This document shows positions 1-7,436 of a DNA stretch of 31,309 bases, piece after piece. A program made the position numbers and the translations under genes. The notes below the pieces were generated by a model. That model worked only from the letters and a program-made list of their open reading frames with translations, did not search any database and was not told the DNA's origin. Position 1 is the stretch's first letter. Each line of letters opens with the position of its first letter. This stretch comes from Kiritimatiellia bacterium (GTDB taxonomy: Bacteria; Verrucomicrobiota; Kiritimatiellia; RFP12; UBA1067), in contig JAFVZE010000200.1 of NCBI GenBank assembly GCA_017508315.1, positions 1 through 31,309 of the forward strand. The letters are read 5' to 3'.

Positions 1-248
1 CCGTGCAGACCGGACGCGGAACGCACATAGGCGGAAACAAACCACAATTCCGTAAGCCAGCCGCCCTTGAAGCCGAACGGCCTCTTCATCGGCTCGCGTT
101 CGAACCGGCACGACGTCTTTGCGATCGTGATCTTCTTGAATCCGCGCGCTCCCGCGACCGCGGCGCCGGCCTTCGCCACGGGTGCGACGCCCGCCACGAC
201 GACCGCCGCACCTGCGGCCTTGATGAATTCGCGCCTGTCTGTTTTCAA
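1..248 (-). CDS. Tat-exported enolase-superfamily-like protein (N-terminal fragment)
   Basis: This is the N-terminus of a gene that runs off the left edge; about 82 codons are visible. I start it at a TTG (246-248) because AAAGGAG lies 7 nt upstream and the reading begins KTDRREFIKAAGAA, a typical twin-arginine (Tat) signal ending near PVAKA. The sequence after the signal (KKITIAKTSCRFEREPMKRPFGF, then GGWLTELW) resembles the N-terminal capping domain of mandelate racemase/muconate-lactonising members of the enolase superfamily. The catalytic barrel is outside the window, so the family is tentative. It is the last visible gene of the minus-strand run, 186 bp after the metallo-beta-lactamase-fold gene, which also has an export signal. 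Confidence 0.55.
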   Translation of the reverse strand, partial: MKTDRREFIKAAGAAVVVAGVAPVAKAGAAVAGARGFKKITIAKTSCRFEREPMKRPFGFKGGWLTELWFVSAYVRSASGLH

Positions 249-255
249 ACCAACA

Positions 256-262
256 CTCCTTT
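256..262 (-). promoter_or_regulatory. Ribosome binding site deciding a TTG start
   Basis: AAAGGAG on the minus strand, 7 nt before the TTG at 246-248. No ATG or GTG is better placed, so this site supports the rare start codon of the exported enolase-like protein. Confidence 0.65.
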
Positions 263-297
263 CGGGCGTTAATTTATCAAAACAGCCGCGCGCTTTA

Positions 298-319
298 CAG
301 GTAGTCAAACGCCTACCTG
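298..319. other. Perfect 7-bp inverted repeat in the 249-434 gap
   Basis: CAGGTAG (298-304) and CTACCTG (313-319) form a perfect 7-bp stem around an 8-nt spacer. No T-run follows on either strand, so it is not a standard intrinsic terminator. It sits in the 186-bp gap between the metallo-beta-lactamase-fold gene and the exported enolase-like gene, about 50 bp upstream of the latter's start. It could be an operator or an mRNA hairpin. Apart from this and the ribosome binding site I see nothing else in the gap. Confidence 0.4.
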
Positions 320-434
320 CACCGCATCAGCCACTGCTGCGGTACGGCAGCCGGGATGTCGAGCGTCAGACTTTTCAAAAGACGGGGATATTCCGGGAAA
401 CGACAGCAACAAGTCCAAGGCGGTTCCGCGCCGG

Positions 435-1316
435 TTAACTTATCCTCTCCCCCCAGAGCCGGACGGTGACGTCGCCGCAGCCCTTGGATCTCGCGAGCGC
501 CCGGCGGATGAGCGGAGCGGTCAATCTTCCGGTTTGATGACCAAGTTCCCACAGATGCCCGAACACCGTCCGCCTGGGTCTCACTCTGCCGACGGCATCG
601 GCGACATCGATCCCGCATCCGGGGAAGAACATCCACAGATCCGGCCGGCCCCATTTTGTACCGAGTTTGGCGGAAACGCCGCAATCCCCCGTGTGGTAAG
701 CGATCCATCCGCCGACGCGAATCTCAAAAGCGGTGGTGAAATCGACGAGATAGGCGTTATGGTCGACAAGCGAGGTTCTTATCTCCGTGTCTTTGATCTT
801 GAAAACCTTCTCCGAACGGGTGAAACCGCCGTCACGCCGCCAGTCCTTCACGCCATAGTTGTCCAGAAAGTTCGAGATGACCGTCTTCCCCGCGCGGTCC
901 ATCGTCCGGTACAGTTCGCGGTGGAAATGGTCGTCGTGGTTGTGGGTCACAAGCAAAAAATCGAGAATCGGCGCGAATTCCGCGGCGCGGCGATGGACGA
1001 GATCGACCGCGAAAACCGCCCCGCGGGTCTTTACGACATATCCCATGTTGTAAAGACTCCACACCGCCGGCGTGCCGCCGACCTCCGTCTCCTTCACCTC
1101 CCGCATCACCTTATCGAAGGCACGGTCGAGTTTTTCAAGCGAGACCAGCGAACGCGTATCGCCGTCGCGCAAGTATTCGCGATACGCTCTCGCCTCCACC
1201 TTGTCGGTGTCGCGCTGCCAGACGTCGAGGAAATCCTCCTGACTCCGCTCCGCCATCGCCGGAGCGGCGATCGCCGAAGCGAGCGCCCCGCCGACGAACG
1301 TTCTTCTCTCCATCAT
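435..1316 (-). CDS. Exported metallo-beta-lactamase-fold hydrolase
   Basis: 293 aa. The N-terminus MMERRTFVGGALASAIAAPAMA looks like a Tat or Sec export signal, so the protein probably acts in the periplasm. The fold is shown by the metal-binding motif THNHDDHFH (H125, H127, D129, H130), a further His at 186, HTGD at 208-211 and GHLWELGH at 253-260. This pattern is closest to the UlaG-like/COG2220 branch of predicted metal-dependent hydrolases; the substrate cannot be read from sequence. Its ATG overlaps the stop of the RmlD-like gene by 4 bp (ATGA), so the two are probably translationally coupled. The co-occurrence with exported glycoside-hydrolase-like genes suggests, but does not show, a role in carbohydrate metabolism. 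Confidence 0.8.
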   Translation of the reverse strand: MMERRTFVGGALASAIAAPAMAERSQEDFLDVWQRDTDKVEARAYREYLRDGDTRSLVSLEKLDRAFDKVMREVKETEVGGTPAVWSLYNMGYVVKTRGAVFAVDLVHRRAAEFAPILDFLLVTHNHDDHFHRELYRTMDRAGKTVISNFLDNYGVKDWRRDGGFTRSEKVFKIKDTEIRTSLVDHNAYLVDFTTAFEIRVGGWIAYHTGDCGVSAKLGTKWGRPDLWMFFPGCGIDVADAVGRVRPRRTVFGHLWELGHQTGRLTAPLIRRALARSKGCGDVTVRLWGERIS

Positions 1317-2182
1317 GCTTCAACCCCTTTCTTTCCGAATTCCTCCACCGCAAAATCCGCGAGCGCGTCCTTCCAGTCGGGAGTGCGGTAGCCAAGCACG
1401 TTTAAAACTCCTTTCTTGAGCGCCGAATTCTTCGGTCTCGGCGCCGGACGCGGAAACTCCGCGGTGGTACACGGCACGACCCCGCGCCTCAGCCCGAGCA
1501 GTCTGAAAAGCTCCACTGTCAGATCGAACCAGGAACACTGGTTCTCGCAGGTGCAGTGCACGACACCTCTCACCTCCGGACGCGAAATGATGAATTTTAT
1601 CGCATCGGCGACGACCCTGGCCGAAGTCGGATTGCCGCGCTGGTCGTTCACCACCTTGAGCGGCGCGCCCTCCTGCGCTCCGAGTTTCGCCATCGTATGG
1701 ACGAACGACGGCCCTCCCGCGCCGTAGAGCCAGGCGATGCGCAGCACGACCGCATCCGGAAGCAGCATCGTCACCATGCGTTCGCCGCCGAGTTTCGATT
1801 CGCCGTATACCGTGCGCGGACGCGGCAGATCGCCTTCACCCCACGCCCACGGCTCCTGCGGCGGCTCGCCGCCGAAAACGTAGTCGGTCGAAATCGCGAT
1901 AAGCCGCGCCGAATTCATCTTGCACGCGAGCGCCACGTTGCGCGAGCCGGTTTCGTTCAGCAGAAACGCCTTTTCCCGGTCGCTTTCACAGGCGTCGACA
2001 TCCGTCATCGCCGCGCAATGCACCACCAGATCGGGAGCGGCATCGGAGAGCTTCCGCGAAAAGGCGATGTCGTCGGTTATGTCCCATTCCGGAAGGTCGG
2101 CGATCGTGATCTCATGCTCCGAAAGCTTTTTTTGCAGGGTGCGGCCGAGCATCCCCCTGCCGCCGGTTATAAGTATTTTCAT
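1313..2182 (-). CDS. rmlD: dTDP-4-dehydrorhamnose reductase-like SDR (RmlD family)
   Basis: 289 aa, the usual length for RmlD. This extended short-chain dehydrogenase family reduces dTDP-4-keto-L-rhamnose to dTDP-L-rhamnose with NAD(P)H in the cytoplasm. Visible features are the Rossmann motif GGRGMLG (residues 7-13), VHCAAMTDVDACE (54-66, typical of RmlD), STDYVFGG (98-105) and the catalytic Y126-x3-K130 in VYGESK. The ATG overlaps the stop of the YihY-family gene by 4 bp. No rmlA, rmlB or rmlC is in the window, so the pathway must be completed elsewhere, or this is an RmlD-like reductase of another nucleotide sugar. Confidence 0.85.
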   Translation of the reverse strand: MKILITGGRGMLGRTLQKKLSEHEITIADLPEWDITDDIAFSRKLSDAAPDLVVHCAAMTDVDACESDREKAFLLNETGSRNVALACKMNSARLIAISTDYVFGGEPPQEPWAWGEGDLPRPRTVYGESKLGGERMVTMLLPDAVVLRIAWLYGAGGPSFVHTMAKLGAQEGAPLKVVNDQRGNPTSARVVADAIKFIISRPEVRGVVHCTCENQCSWFDLTVELFRLLGLRRGVVPCTTAEFPRPAPRPKNSALKKGVLNVLGYRTPDWKDALADFAVEEFGKKGVEA

Positions 2183-3147
2183 TTATCGGCGCCTTTCCCG
2201 CCCGTGATTTCAAACGCCCTCACCATGTTGGCTCCAAGCAGAACTATTTCCCAGCTGACGAACATCCACGCCAGCACGATCGGAAAGAACGCGAACGATC
2301 CGTACAGCGCCGACGAGTTGGCGATCCCGACCTGCGCGACGGCGCAGGCCTTCATCCAGCCGACGAACAGCAGCGCGCTCAGCACCCCGCCGCAAAAGGC
2401 AGGCTTGAAATCCACCCGGCGGTTGGGCATCACCTTGAAAAACACGGCGAACACGAGCGAGGAAAGCGAAAACGAAAACACCATGCGGAAAACGCGCCAG
2501 TCGACGAGCGCCGCCATCCAATCGGATATCCATTTCGTGATCCACGCCGAACCCAACGTCATTTCCACCACCTCTACTGCGAGATTTAGAAGCTGCGGAG
2601 AGGCCGCGATCGCCACGGCGACGGGCATAGCGAGCGCGACCGCCGGATGGACCGCGGCTCGCCGGAGCGGACCCCGCGGCTTCGGCACCCCCCAGACTTC
2701 ATTGAAACTGACCTCCACCATCGCCACGGACGAGACGACCGTCCACAGGAGCAGCAGAAAGCCGATCCAGCCGAAAGTGCCGACGTCGAAATTCTCGATG
2801 CGTTCGAAAAGCGCGTCCGCGACCTTGCGCGCCTCTCCGGCGAACACCTCCGCCGCGATGCGCCTCTTTTCGCGGTCTTCGCCGCCAAGCGGCAGTCTGG
2901 CGAGCAGTTCATCGTCCTGACCGCGTTCGATGCTGACGATGAACGAATCCAGATAACCGTTGACGCTTTTGCGCGCGAAATCGTCAACGCCCGCGGCCTT
3001 CGCGAAAACCAGCACGACGCACAGGAGCGGCACCGTCGCCAGTATCGAAAAGTACGTGAGCGCCGCGGCGTGCAGCGGACAGCGGCTGCCGACAAAACCC
3101 GCACGGGTGATCTCAAGCCACCGCAAAACCTTTTTCACATATCTCAC
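2179..3147 (-). CDS. YihY/BrkB-family inner membrane protein
   Basis: 322 aa from a GTG at 3145-3147 whose GTGA overlaps the stop of the upstream gene. A longer in-frame reading exists but lies over that gene and has no membrane-protein character. A second GTG nine bases on, giving MKKVLRW, is possible. The family signature is near the N-terminus (AAALTYFSILATVPLLCVVLVFAK) and several further hydrophobic segments follow (IGFLLLLWTVVSS, AVALAMPVAVAIAA, VLSALLFVGWMKAC, FFPIVLAWMFVSWEIVLLGANM). YihY proteins are polytopic, of unsettled function, and were once misnamed RNase BN. Its stop overlaps the RmlD start by 4 bp. Confidence 0.85.
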   Translation of the reverse strand: MRYVKKVLRWLEITRAGFVGSRCPLHAAALTYFSILATVPLLCVVLVFAKAAGVDDFARKSVNGYLDSFIVSIERGQDDELLARLPLGGEDREKRRIAAEVFAGEARKVADALFERIENFDVGTFGWIGFLLLLWTVVSSVAMVEVSFNEVWGVPKPRGPLRRAAVHPAVALAMPVAVAIAASPQLLNLAVEVVEMTLGSAWITKWISDWMAALVDWRVFRMVFSFSLSSLVFAVFFKVMPNRRVDFKPAFCGGVLSALLFVGWMKACAVAQVGIANSSALYGSFAFFPIVLAWMFVSWEIVLLGANMVRAFEITGGKGADK

Positions 3148-5468
3148 TTGAAGATTATCCGCGCAAAATTGTCGCCCGTCAGGGCATGCTGGTGAAGCCG
3201 CGGCTCGGGGAACATCGGCAGATCCGGCCGCGCCCAGACGGTTCCGCCGTTGTTGTAGTCGCGCCCCTGGCGTATGACCGCCCAGGCCGGGCGGAGACGG
3301 GCATCGTCTTTCCAGCCGGATGCCGGAAGAACGACGCGGTACGACCCGTTGGTCGGATGCACGTCGTAAACCCGCGCCGGAGCCGTGCCGCAGAGATCGT
3401 AGACGCGAAGCTCCATGCCGTGCCCCTGCGCCGGATCGGGACATTTTCCGGAGAAAACGACCGAACCGTCCGGCAGTCTCCCGGCCTCCATGACGACAGC
3501 ATTCTTTTCGCGCTCCGAAAGCGGCCATGTCTTGCCCGCCTTCAAACCGCGGACGATTCCGCCTAACTCAAACTGCGCCTTTTCCAGTTCTCCGACGCGC
3601 CAGGCGAGATAGGCGGACGTAAACTGGTGCGCCTGCGCCTCCGAATGGAATCCGAGGCGCGAATCGTCGTCGCACAGCGGCATCATCTCTCCGGAAACCG
3701 CCATTTCGCGGCGGATGATCTCCGCCATTTCCCCGGCGCATTCAAGGGCGCGGGCGTTGTCTTTGCCGTCCCGGCTCGCGAAAATCGCCTCGCGCCTGAG
3801 AAGATAGAAGCGGAAGATCCGCTCCGCGCTCTCGAAAAGGTTCTCCAGCGTCATCATGATCCCGAGATCGCGGCGGCGCGACCTGTCGGCGGCGTATTTC
3901 GCCCTGAGCCGGTCGATGACCGGACGGACGCCCTCGAGTTCCCGAACCATCATCTTCGTGCACTCGTGCGCCTCTTCGAGCGTGAAGTCCGCGAGCGCCT
4001 CGCCGAGAAGGTCGCCCCCGGGCGTCTCCATCGGCTTCCATGTGCGCTGCAGCGAACGCATCGAAACCGACGGATAGAGCGGCCAGGAAAATCCCGCGTG
4101 GAACGGCCCGTAATACTGGATGTCGTTGGAAAGCGGGTAGTGCGAATAGGAGTTCGAGAACTTGAGCCACAGTTCGCCCACGACCGCCGCGTCTTCACCC
4201 CATTCGTCTTCCGCGAGCGCCTTCAGGAACGCCTCCTCCCCCTTCGAGAAATCCTCGTAGGCGAGAAGTCCGGCCGCTCGGTTCATAAGCCCCGGCGCGT
4301 TGCCGAAGTACCAGCACATCATGACGTCCCTCACCCCCGCCTCGCGCATTCCTTTGAACTTGCGGTAGAGAAGCCCCGGAACCGGCACGTAGGGAACGGT
4401 TGCGCATTCATGCGAACATGACGTCTGGATTTTGGCCGAAAGCGGCGCGCCGGCACCGCGGGCGGTCTCGGCCATGGTTCTGAACGGAGCGGACGGGCCG
4501 GGAACCGACAGCCAGTAGTCTCCGCCGTGACGAGTCCCGCCCAGCTGCACGCGCTCGGCTCCGGACTCGAAATTGTACTGTATCTCCGCCCCTTCGGGAA
4601 CGTGACGGGCGCACTCGTACACCCATTTTCCGCGCTTTGCCGAAGGCTGCGAATGATAGAACCACGTGATGAGCCGAGCGTGCGGGTTGCCGCGGCGAAG
4701 CCCGTCCGCCATCGCTTTCGCGACGGCTTCATACAGTTCCCACGGCCTGCGCTTAGAGCAGACGGGACATGATATTTCCGGTTCGTCGAGAAGCGGGGAG
4801 GCTTCGCTCAGGCACGTCGTCGGACGCTCGCCGCTGACGATGTTTATCATTCCGGCGAGACCCGGCACGGCAAGAGACATCCGGGACACTTTCTCCGTCA
4901 ATTCCGCAAGCATCGCCGGGGACGACGGGCAGTTTACGTGGTTGCCCGTCCATGCGCGCGCGCCGCGGGCGTCCGGATGGGCTCGGAAAAACGCATGGTC
5001 GCGGGGACGGTTCTTCGGCTCGATGCCGAACGCCCAGACCTTGATGCCGTGCGCGGCGCACTTTTCGACGGTCCGGCGCAGCTTGGCGAGCGCCGCATCG
5101 TCGAGATCGTCGAGACTGAGCGACAGCCACAGCCCGTTCACCCCTTCGCGGCGCAGACGCTCGAGATAATTGGCGGGATAATAGTCGATGTCGTCCTTGA
5201 GTTCGTCGCGGTTGAACGGCGGACGTTTGATCGGCGAGAAAAAGCAGCGCGAAATGCGGTTCTCCAGCCAGGGGGTTCCAGTCGGGGCGTCGAACGCCGG
5301 AGGAGGATCCTCGGCAAGCTCTTTGCGGAACGCCCACGCCTCGGGACCGGGCGGAGGAGGCGGACGGGAGTCTGCACCATCCGCCGCGCGGATCGCGTCA
5401 GGCGCCGCAGCCGAGACCGAAGCCCAGAAAAGAAGAAATGCGAATTTGTTTGATTTTACGGTTTTCAT
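3144..5468 (-). CDS. Secreted glycoside-hydrolase-like TIM-barrel protein, family unassigned
   Basis: 774 aa. A Sec signal (about residues 1-28) is followed by a proline-rich linker (PPPPPGP, 36-42). The next part reads like a TIM-barrel sugar hydrolase: LRREGVNGLWLSLSLDDL (105-122), AAHGIKVWAFGIEPKNR (138-154), then INIVSGERPTTC (208-219), where Glu213 is a candidate catalytic acid, and a CPVC pair (234-237). The C-terminal third is mostly helical-looking, ending in a short beta-rich tail. I cannot place it in a numbered GH family. It is the first gene of the leftward run and has a strong promoter placing the -10 box 7 nt from the ATG with no Shine-Dalgarno sequence. Confidence 0.6.
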   Translation of the reverse strand: MKTVKSNKFAFLLFWASVSAAAPDAIRAADGADSRPPPPPGPEAWAFRKELAEDPPPAFDAPTGTPWLENRISRCFFSPIKRPPFNRDELKDDIDYYPANYLERLRREGVNGLWLSLSLDDLDDAALAKLRRTVEKCAAHGIKVWAFGIEPKNRPRDHAFFRAHPDARGARAWTGNHVNCPSSPAMLAELTEKVSRMSLAVPGLAGMINIVSGERPTTCLSEASPLLDEPEISCPVCSKRRPWELYEAVAKAMADGLRRGNPHARLITWFYHSQPSAKRGKWVYECARHVPEGAEIQYNFESGAERVQLGGTRHGGDYWLSVPGPSAPFRTMAETARGAGAPLSAKIQTSCSHECATVPYVPVPGLLYRKFKGMREAGVRDVMMCWYFGNAPGLMNRAAGLLAYEDFSKGEEAFLKALAEDEWGEDAAVVGELWLKFSNSYSHYPLSNDIQYYGPFHAGFSWPLYPSVSMRSLQRTWKPMETPGGDLLGEALADFTLEEAHECTKMMVRELEGVRPVIDRLRAKYAADRSRRRDLGIMMTLENLFESAERIFRFYLLRREAIFASRDGKDNARALECAGEMAEIIRREMAVSGEMMPLCDDDSRLGFHSEAQAHQFTSAYLAWRVGELEKAQFELGGIVRGLKAGKTWPLSEREKNAVVMEAGRLPDGSVVFSGKCPDPAQGHGMELRVYDLCGTAPARVYDVHPTNGSYRVVLPASGWKDDARLRPAWAVIRQGRDYNNGGTVWARPDLPMFPEPRLHQHALTGDNFARIIFK

Positions 5469-5475
5469 CGGCTGT

Positions 5476-5505
5476 AGTATATTACGAATCAGCGCATAAA
5501 GTCAA
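5476..5505 (-). promoter_or_regulatory. Promoter for the leftward run, predicted leaderless
   Basis: TTGACT (5500-5505) and TATACT (5476-5481), spacer 18 bp, on the minus strand. Only 7 nt separate the -10 box from the ATG at 5468, so transcription should begin at or 1 nt before the start codon. No Shine-Dalgarno sequence is present. Confidence 0.7.
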
Positions 5506-5572
5506 ATTCGCCTTTTCTCCCGGTAAAGCGGGATAAAAAGCGGAATCAGACCCTTCACCCGGTCTTGCGCCC

Positions 5573-5601
5573 TTGCGCGGCACGGACGAATATTCTATAA
5601 T
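5573..5601 (+). promoter_or_regulatory. Promoter for the rightward run, predicted leaderless
   Basis: TTGCGC (5573-5578) and a perfect TATAAT (5596-5601), spacer 17 bp. The ATG of the first lipoprotein is at 5609, 7 nt beyond the -10 box, so the transcript should start at or next to the A of the ATG. It is divergent from the promoter at 5476-5505, and the two share about 67 bp between their -35 boxes, room for common regulation. Confidence 0.7.
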
Positions 5602-5608
5602 ATGGTTG

Positions 5609-6013
5609 ATGAAAATTCCGTTGAGAACTGTTACCGCTTCGCTTCTCGCAGGTGCGACATTATGTCTCGCCGGGTGTTTTTCTCTGGAATGCGCCAAACC
5701 GGATTCGTCAGACGAGGAGCATCTGGTGGTGCGCAACTACGGATGGCGGCTTTTCTATTTTCTGCCGATCGTATGCGGGAATACCGGAACCGGCTCGTCC
5801 TTTCCGTGGTCGTTCTTCAACAACGAGGTGACGATGGACAACATTCAGCAACGGTTCATGGAACACGCCGCCAAACACGGCAAAACCCCGTGCGATCTGG
5901 TCTACTCCAACTACGACACGGTGATGTGGTCGATTCCGCTGGTGGAAGTGCCGATTCCGGTGCCGTACCTTCTGTGCTACAACGAAATCCAGCTTTCGGG
6001 GAATCTGAAATGA
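5609..6013 (+). CDS. Small predicted lipoprotein (first of a tandem pair)
   Basis: 134 aa from the ATG at 5609 (MKIPLRTVTASLL). An upstream in-frame ATG at 5573 would place codons inside the promoter, so I reject it. The signal peptide ends in a lipobox LAGC, predicting a lipid-anchored Cys about residue 22. The mature part contains VRNYGWRLFYFLPIVCGN and ends with IPVPYLLCYNEIQLSG. I do not recognise a named family. The next gene encodes a similar protein (IKNTGWYFLTVVPLASGD), so the pair are diverged paralogues. The next gene's ATG overlaps this stop by 4 bp. Function unknown; localisation to the inner or outer membrane is inferred. Confidence 0.75.
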   Translation: MKIPLRTVTASLLAGATLCLAGCFSLECAKPDSSDEEHLVVRNYGWRLFYFLPIVCGNTGTGSSFPWSFFNNEVTMDNIQQRFMEHAAKHGKTPCDLVYSNYDTVMWSIPLVEVPIPVPYLLCYNEIQLSGNLK

Positions 6014-6405
6014 GAAAGTCCCTGTTTTTCGCGCTTTTTGCGGCGGCTTTGTGCGGATGCGCCACGATTGAATCATCCACCGTCGGCGAACGGCACATGG
6101 TTTCGATAAAAAACACCGGCTGGTATTTCCTCACGGTCGTTCCGTTGGCCTCCGGCGACCACGACTGCCCGAACGAGCTGTCGACCAAGCCGTTCACCGA
6201 TTCGCTCAGCCTGAAAAACAACATGGCGATGCTTGATGGAGTCGTTGAACGGACCGGCGCAACGGGATTCAGAAACCTGACCAGCACGAAAAAAGACGAA
6301 AGCGTCCTTTTCTTCCTTCTCAGCAGATACACCTACCACACCAGCGCCGAGCTCGTATTCAACGGAACCGGCAGGAGACAAGAAAATCAACAGCCATGCC
6401 GATAA
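6010..6405 (+). CDS. Small predicted lipoprotein (second of a tandem pair)
   Basis: 131 aa starting at the ATG that overlaps the preceding stop (ATGA). The N-terminus MRKSLFFALFAAALCGCATIE has a lipobox-like LCGC, with Cys17 the likely lipidation site. The mature domain has HMVSIKNTGWYFLTVVPLASGD, matching the start of its neighbour's mature domain. It also has a central region of SLSLKNNMAMLDGVVERTG and a C-terminal SAELVFNGTG. The last 10 bp overlap the start of hisC (6396). The family is not recognised; the short YxFxxxxPxxSG-like core recalls small lipoproteins that are hypothetical in many genomes. Confidence 0.75.
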   Translation: MRKSLFFALFAAALCGCATIESSTVGERHMVSIKNTGWYFLTVVPLASGDHDCPNELSTKPFTDSLSLKNNMAMLDGVVERTGATGFRNLTSTKKDESVLFFLLSRYTYHTSAELVFNGTGRRQENQQPCR

Positions 6406-7415
6406 CCAAAGCAGTCCAGAAGCTTGAAGCATACGTTCCCGGAGAGCAGCCGAAGATCAAAGGAATCGTAAAACTCAACACCAACGAGAACCCGTACCCC
6501 CCGAGCCCCCGGTGCGCCAAGGCGCTCGCCGCGTTCGATCTCGACCGTCTCCGCCGCTACCCCGACCCGGTGTTCGCCGAACTGCGCAAGGCTCTCGCCG
6601 TACTCAACGCGACCGGACCGGAAAACGTCTTCATCGGCAACGGCTCCGACGAAGTGCTTGCCGTCGCGGCAAAGACCTTCGTTGAAGACGGCGAAAAAAT
6701 CGGCTCGCTCGACCCGAGCTACTCGCTCTACAAGACTCTCGCCGACATCCGCGGCGTTCCGTGGAAAGGCTTCCCCCTTCCCGAAGCCAAAGCCGCCGAA
6801 AAGGAGAACGTGTCGCTTTTCCTCTGGACGAACCCGAACGCCCCCACGGGCGAGTTCGTCTCCAAGCGGAAGATATCGGCTTTCGCCGGAAAATTCCGCG
6901 GCGTCGTGATCGTCGACGAGGCCTATGCCGATTTTGCCGAGGAAAACTGCATGGAACTGGCCGCAAGACGCGGCAATCGCAATGTGATCGTGATGCGCAC
7001 GTTCTCGAAAAGCTACTCCTTGGCCGGACTCCGAGTCGGATACTGCGTCGGACCCGCCGACCTGATCGGCGCCATGTACAAGGTAAAGGACTCCTACAAC
7101 GTCGACGCGGTCGCGCAGTCGGTCGCCCTCGCCGCCGTCAAAGACCAGCGCTGGATGCGCAGAAACGCCGCAAAAATCGTAAAGACGCGCACCTGGTTCG
7201 TCTCGGAACTTGAAAGCCGCGGCTGGGACGTTCTGCCCTCGCAGGCGAACTTCGTCTTCGCCCGTCCGCCCGCCGGGAACGCGGCGGAAATTTTCGAACG
7301 TCTGAAAAAGCGCCGCATCTTCGTCAGATACTTCAGCGGGGCTAAGACCGCCGAGCGCCTGCGCATCACCATCGGCACCGACGCCGAAATGAAAAAGCTT
7401 CTCAAATTCATCTAA
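6396..7415 (+). CDS. hisC: Histidinol-phosphate aminotransferase
   Basis: 339 aa, close to the family's normal 350. HisC is a PLP-dependent class I/II aminotransferase converting imidazole-acetol phosphate and glutamate to histidinol phosphate. Visible are KLNTNENPYPPSP (26-38), NPNAPTG (146-152), the PLP-ring Asp in VDEAYADF (D174, Y177), and the Schiff-base Lys205 in TFSKSYSLAGLRVGY. No other his genes are nearby. The gene begins inside the last codons of the lipoprotein and has no well-spaced Shine-Dalgarno sequence; AGGAGA lies too far upstream. Related aminotransferases with other aromatic substrates share these motifs, so substrate is less certain than fold. Confidence 0.88.
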   Translation: MPITKAVQKLEAYVPGEQPKIKGIVKLNTNENPYPPSPRCAKALAAFDLDRLRRYPDPVFAELRKALAVLNATGPENVFIGNGSDEVLAVAAKTFVEDGEKIGSLDPSYSLYKTLADIRGVPWKGFPLPEAKAAEKENVSLFLWTNPNAPTGEFVSKRKISAFAGKFRGVVIVDEAYADFAEENCMELAARRGNRNVIVMRTFSKSYSLAGLRVGYCVGPADLIGAMYKVKDSYNVDAVAQSVALAAVKDQRWMRRNAAKIVKTRTWFVSELESRGWDVLPSQANFVFARPPAGNAAEIFERLKKRRIFVRYFSGAKTAERLRITIGTDAEMKKLLKFI

Positions 7416-7436
7416 TCTGCAAAACATACACGACCC

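Noticed and set aside
1556..2920. 454-residue plus-strand open reading frame
   Set aside because: Crosses the opposite strand of both the rmlD and YihY-family genes; no domain and biased composition.
3148..3528. N-terminal extension of the YihY-family gene
   Set aside because: Covers the end of the secreted glycoside-hydrolase-like gene; Arg/Gly-rich shadow sequence.
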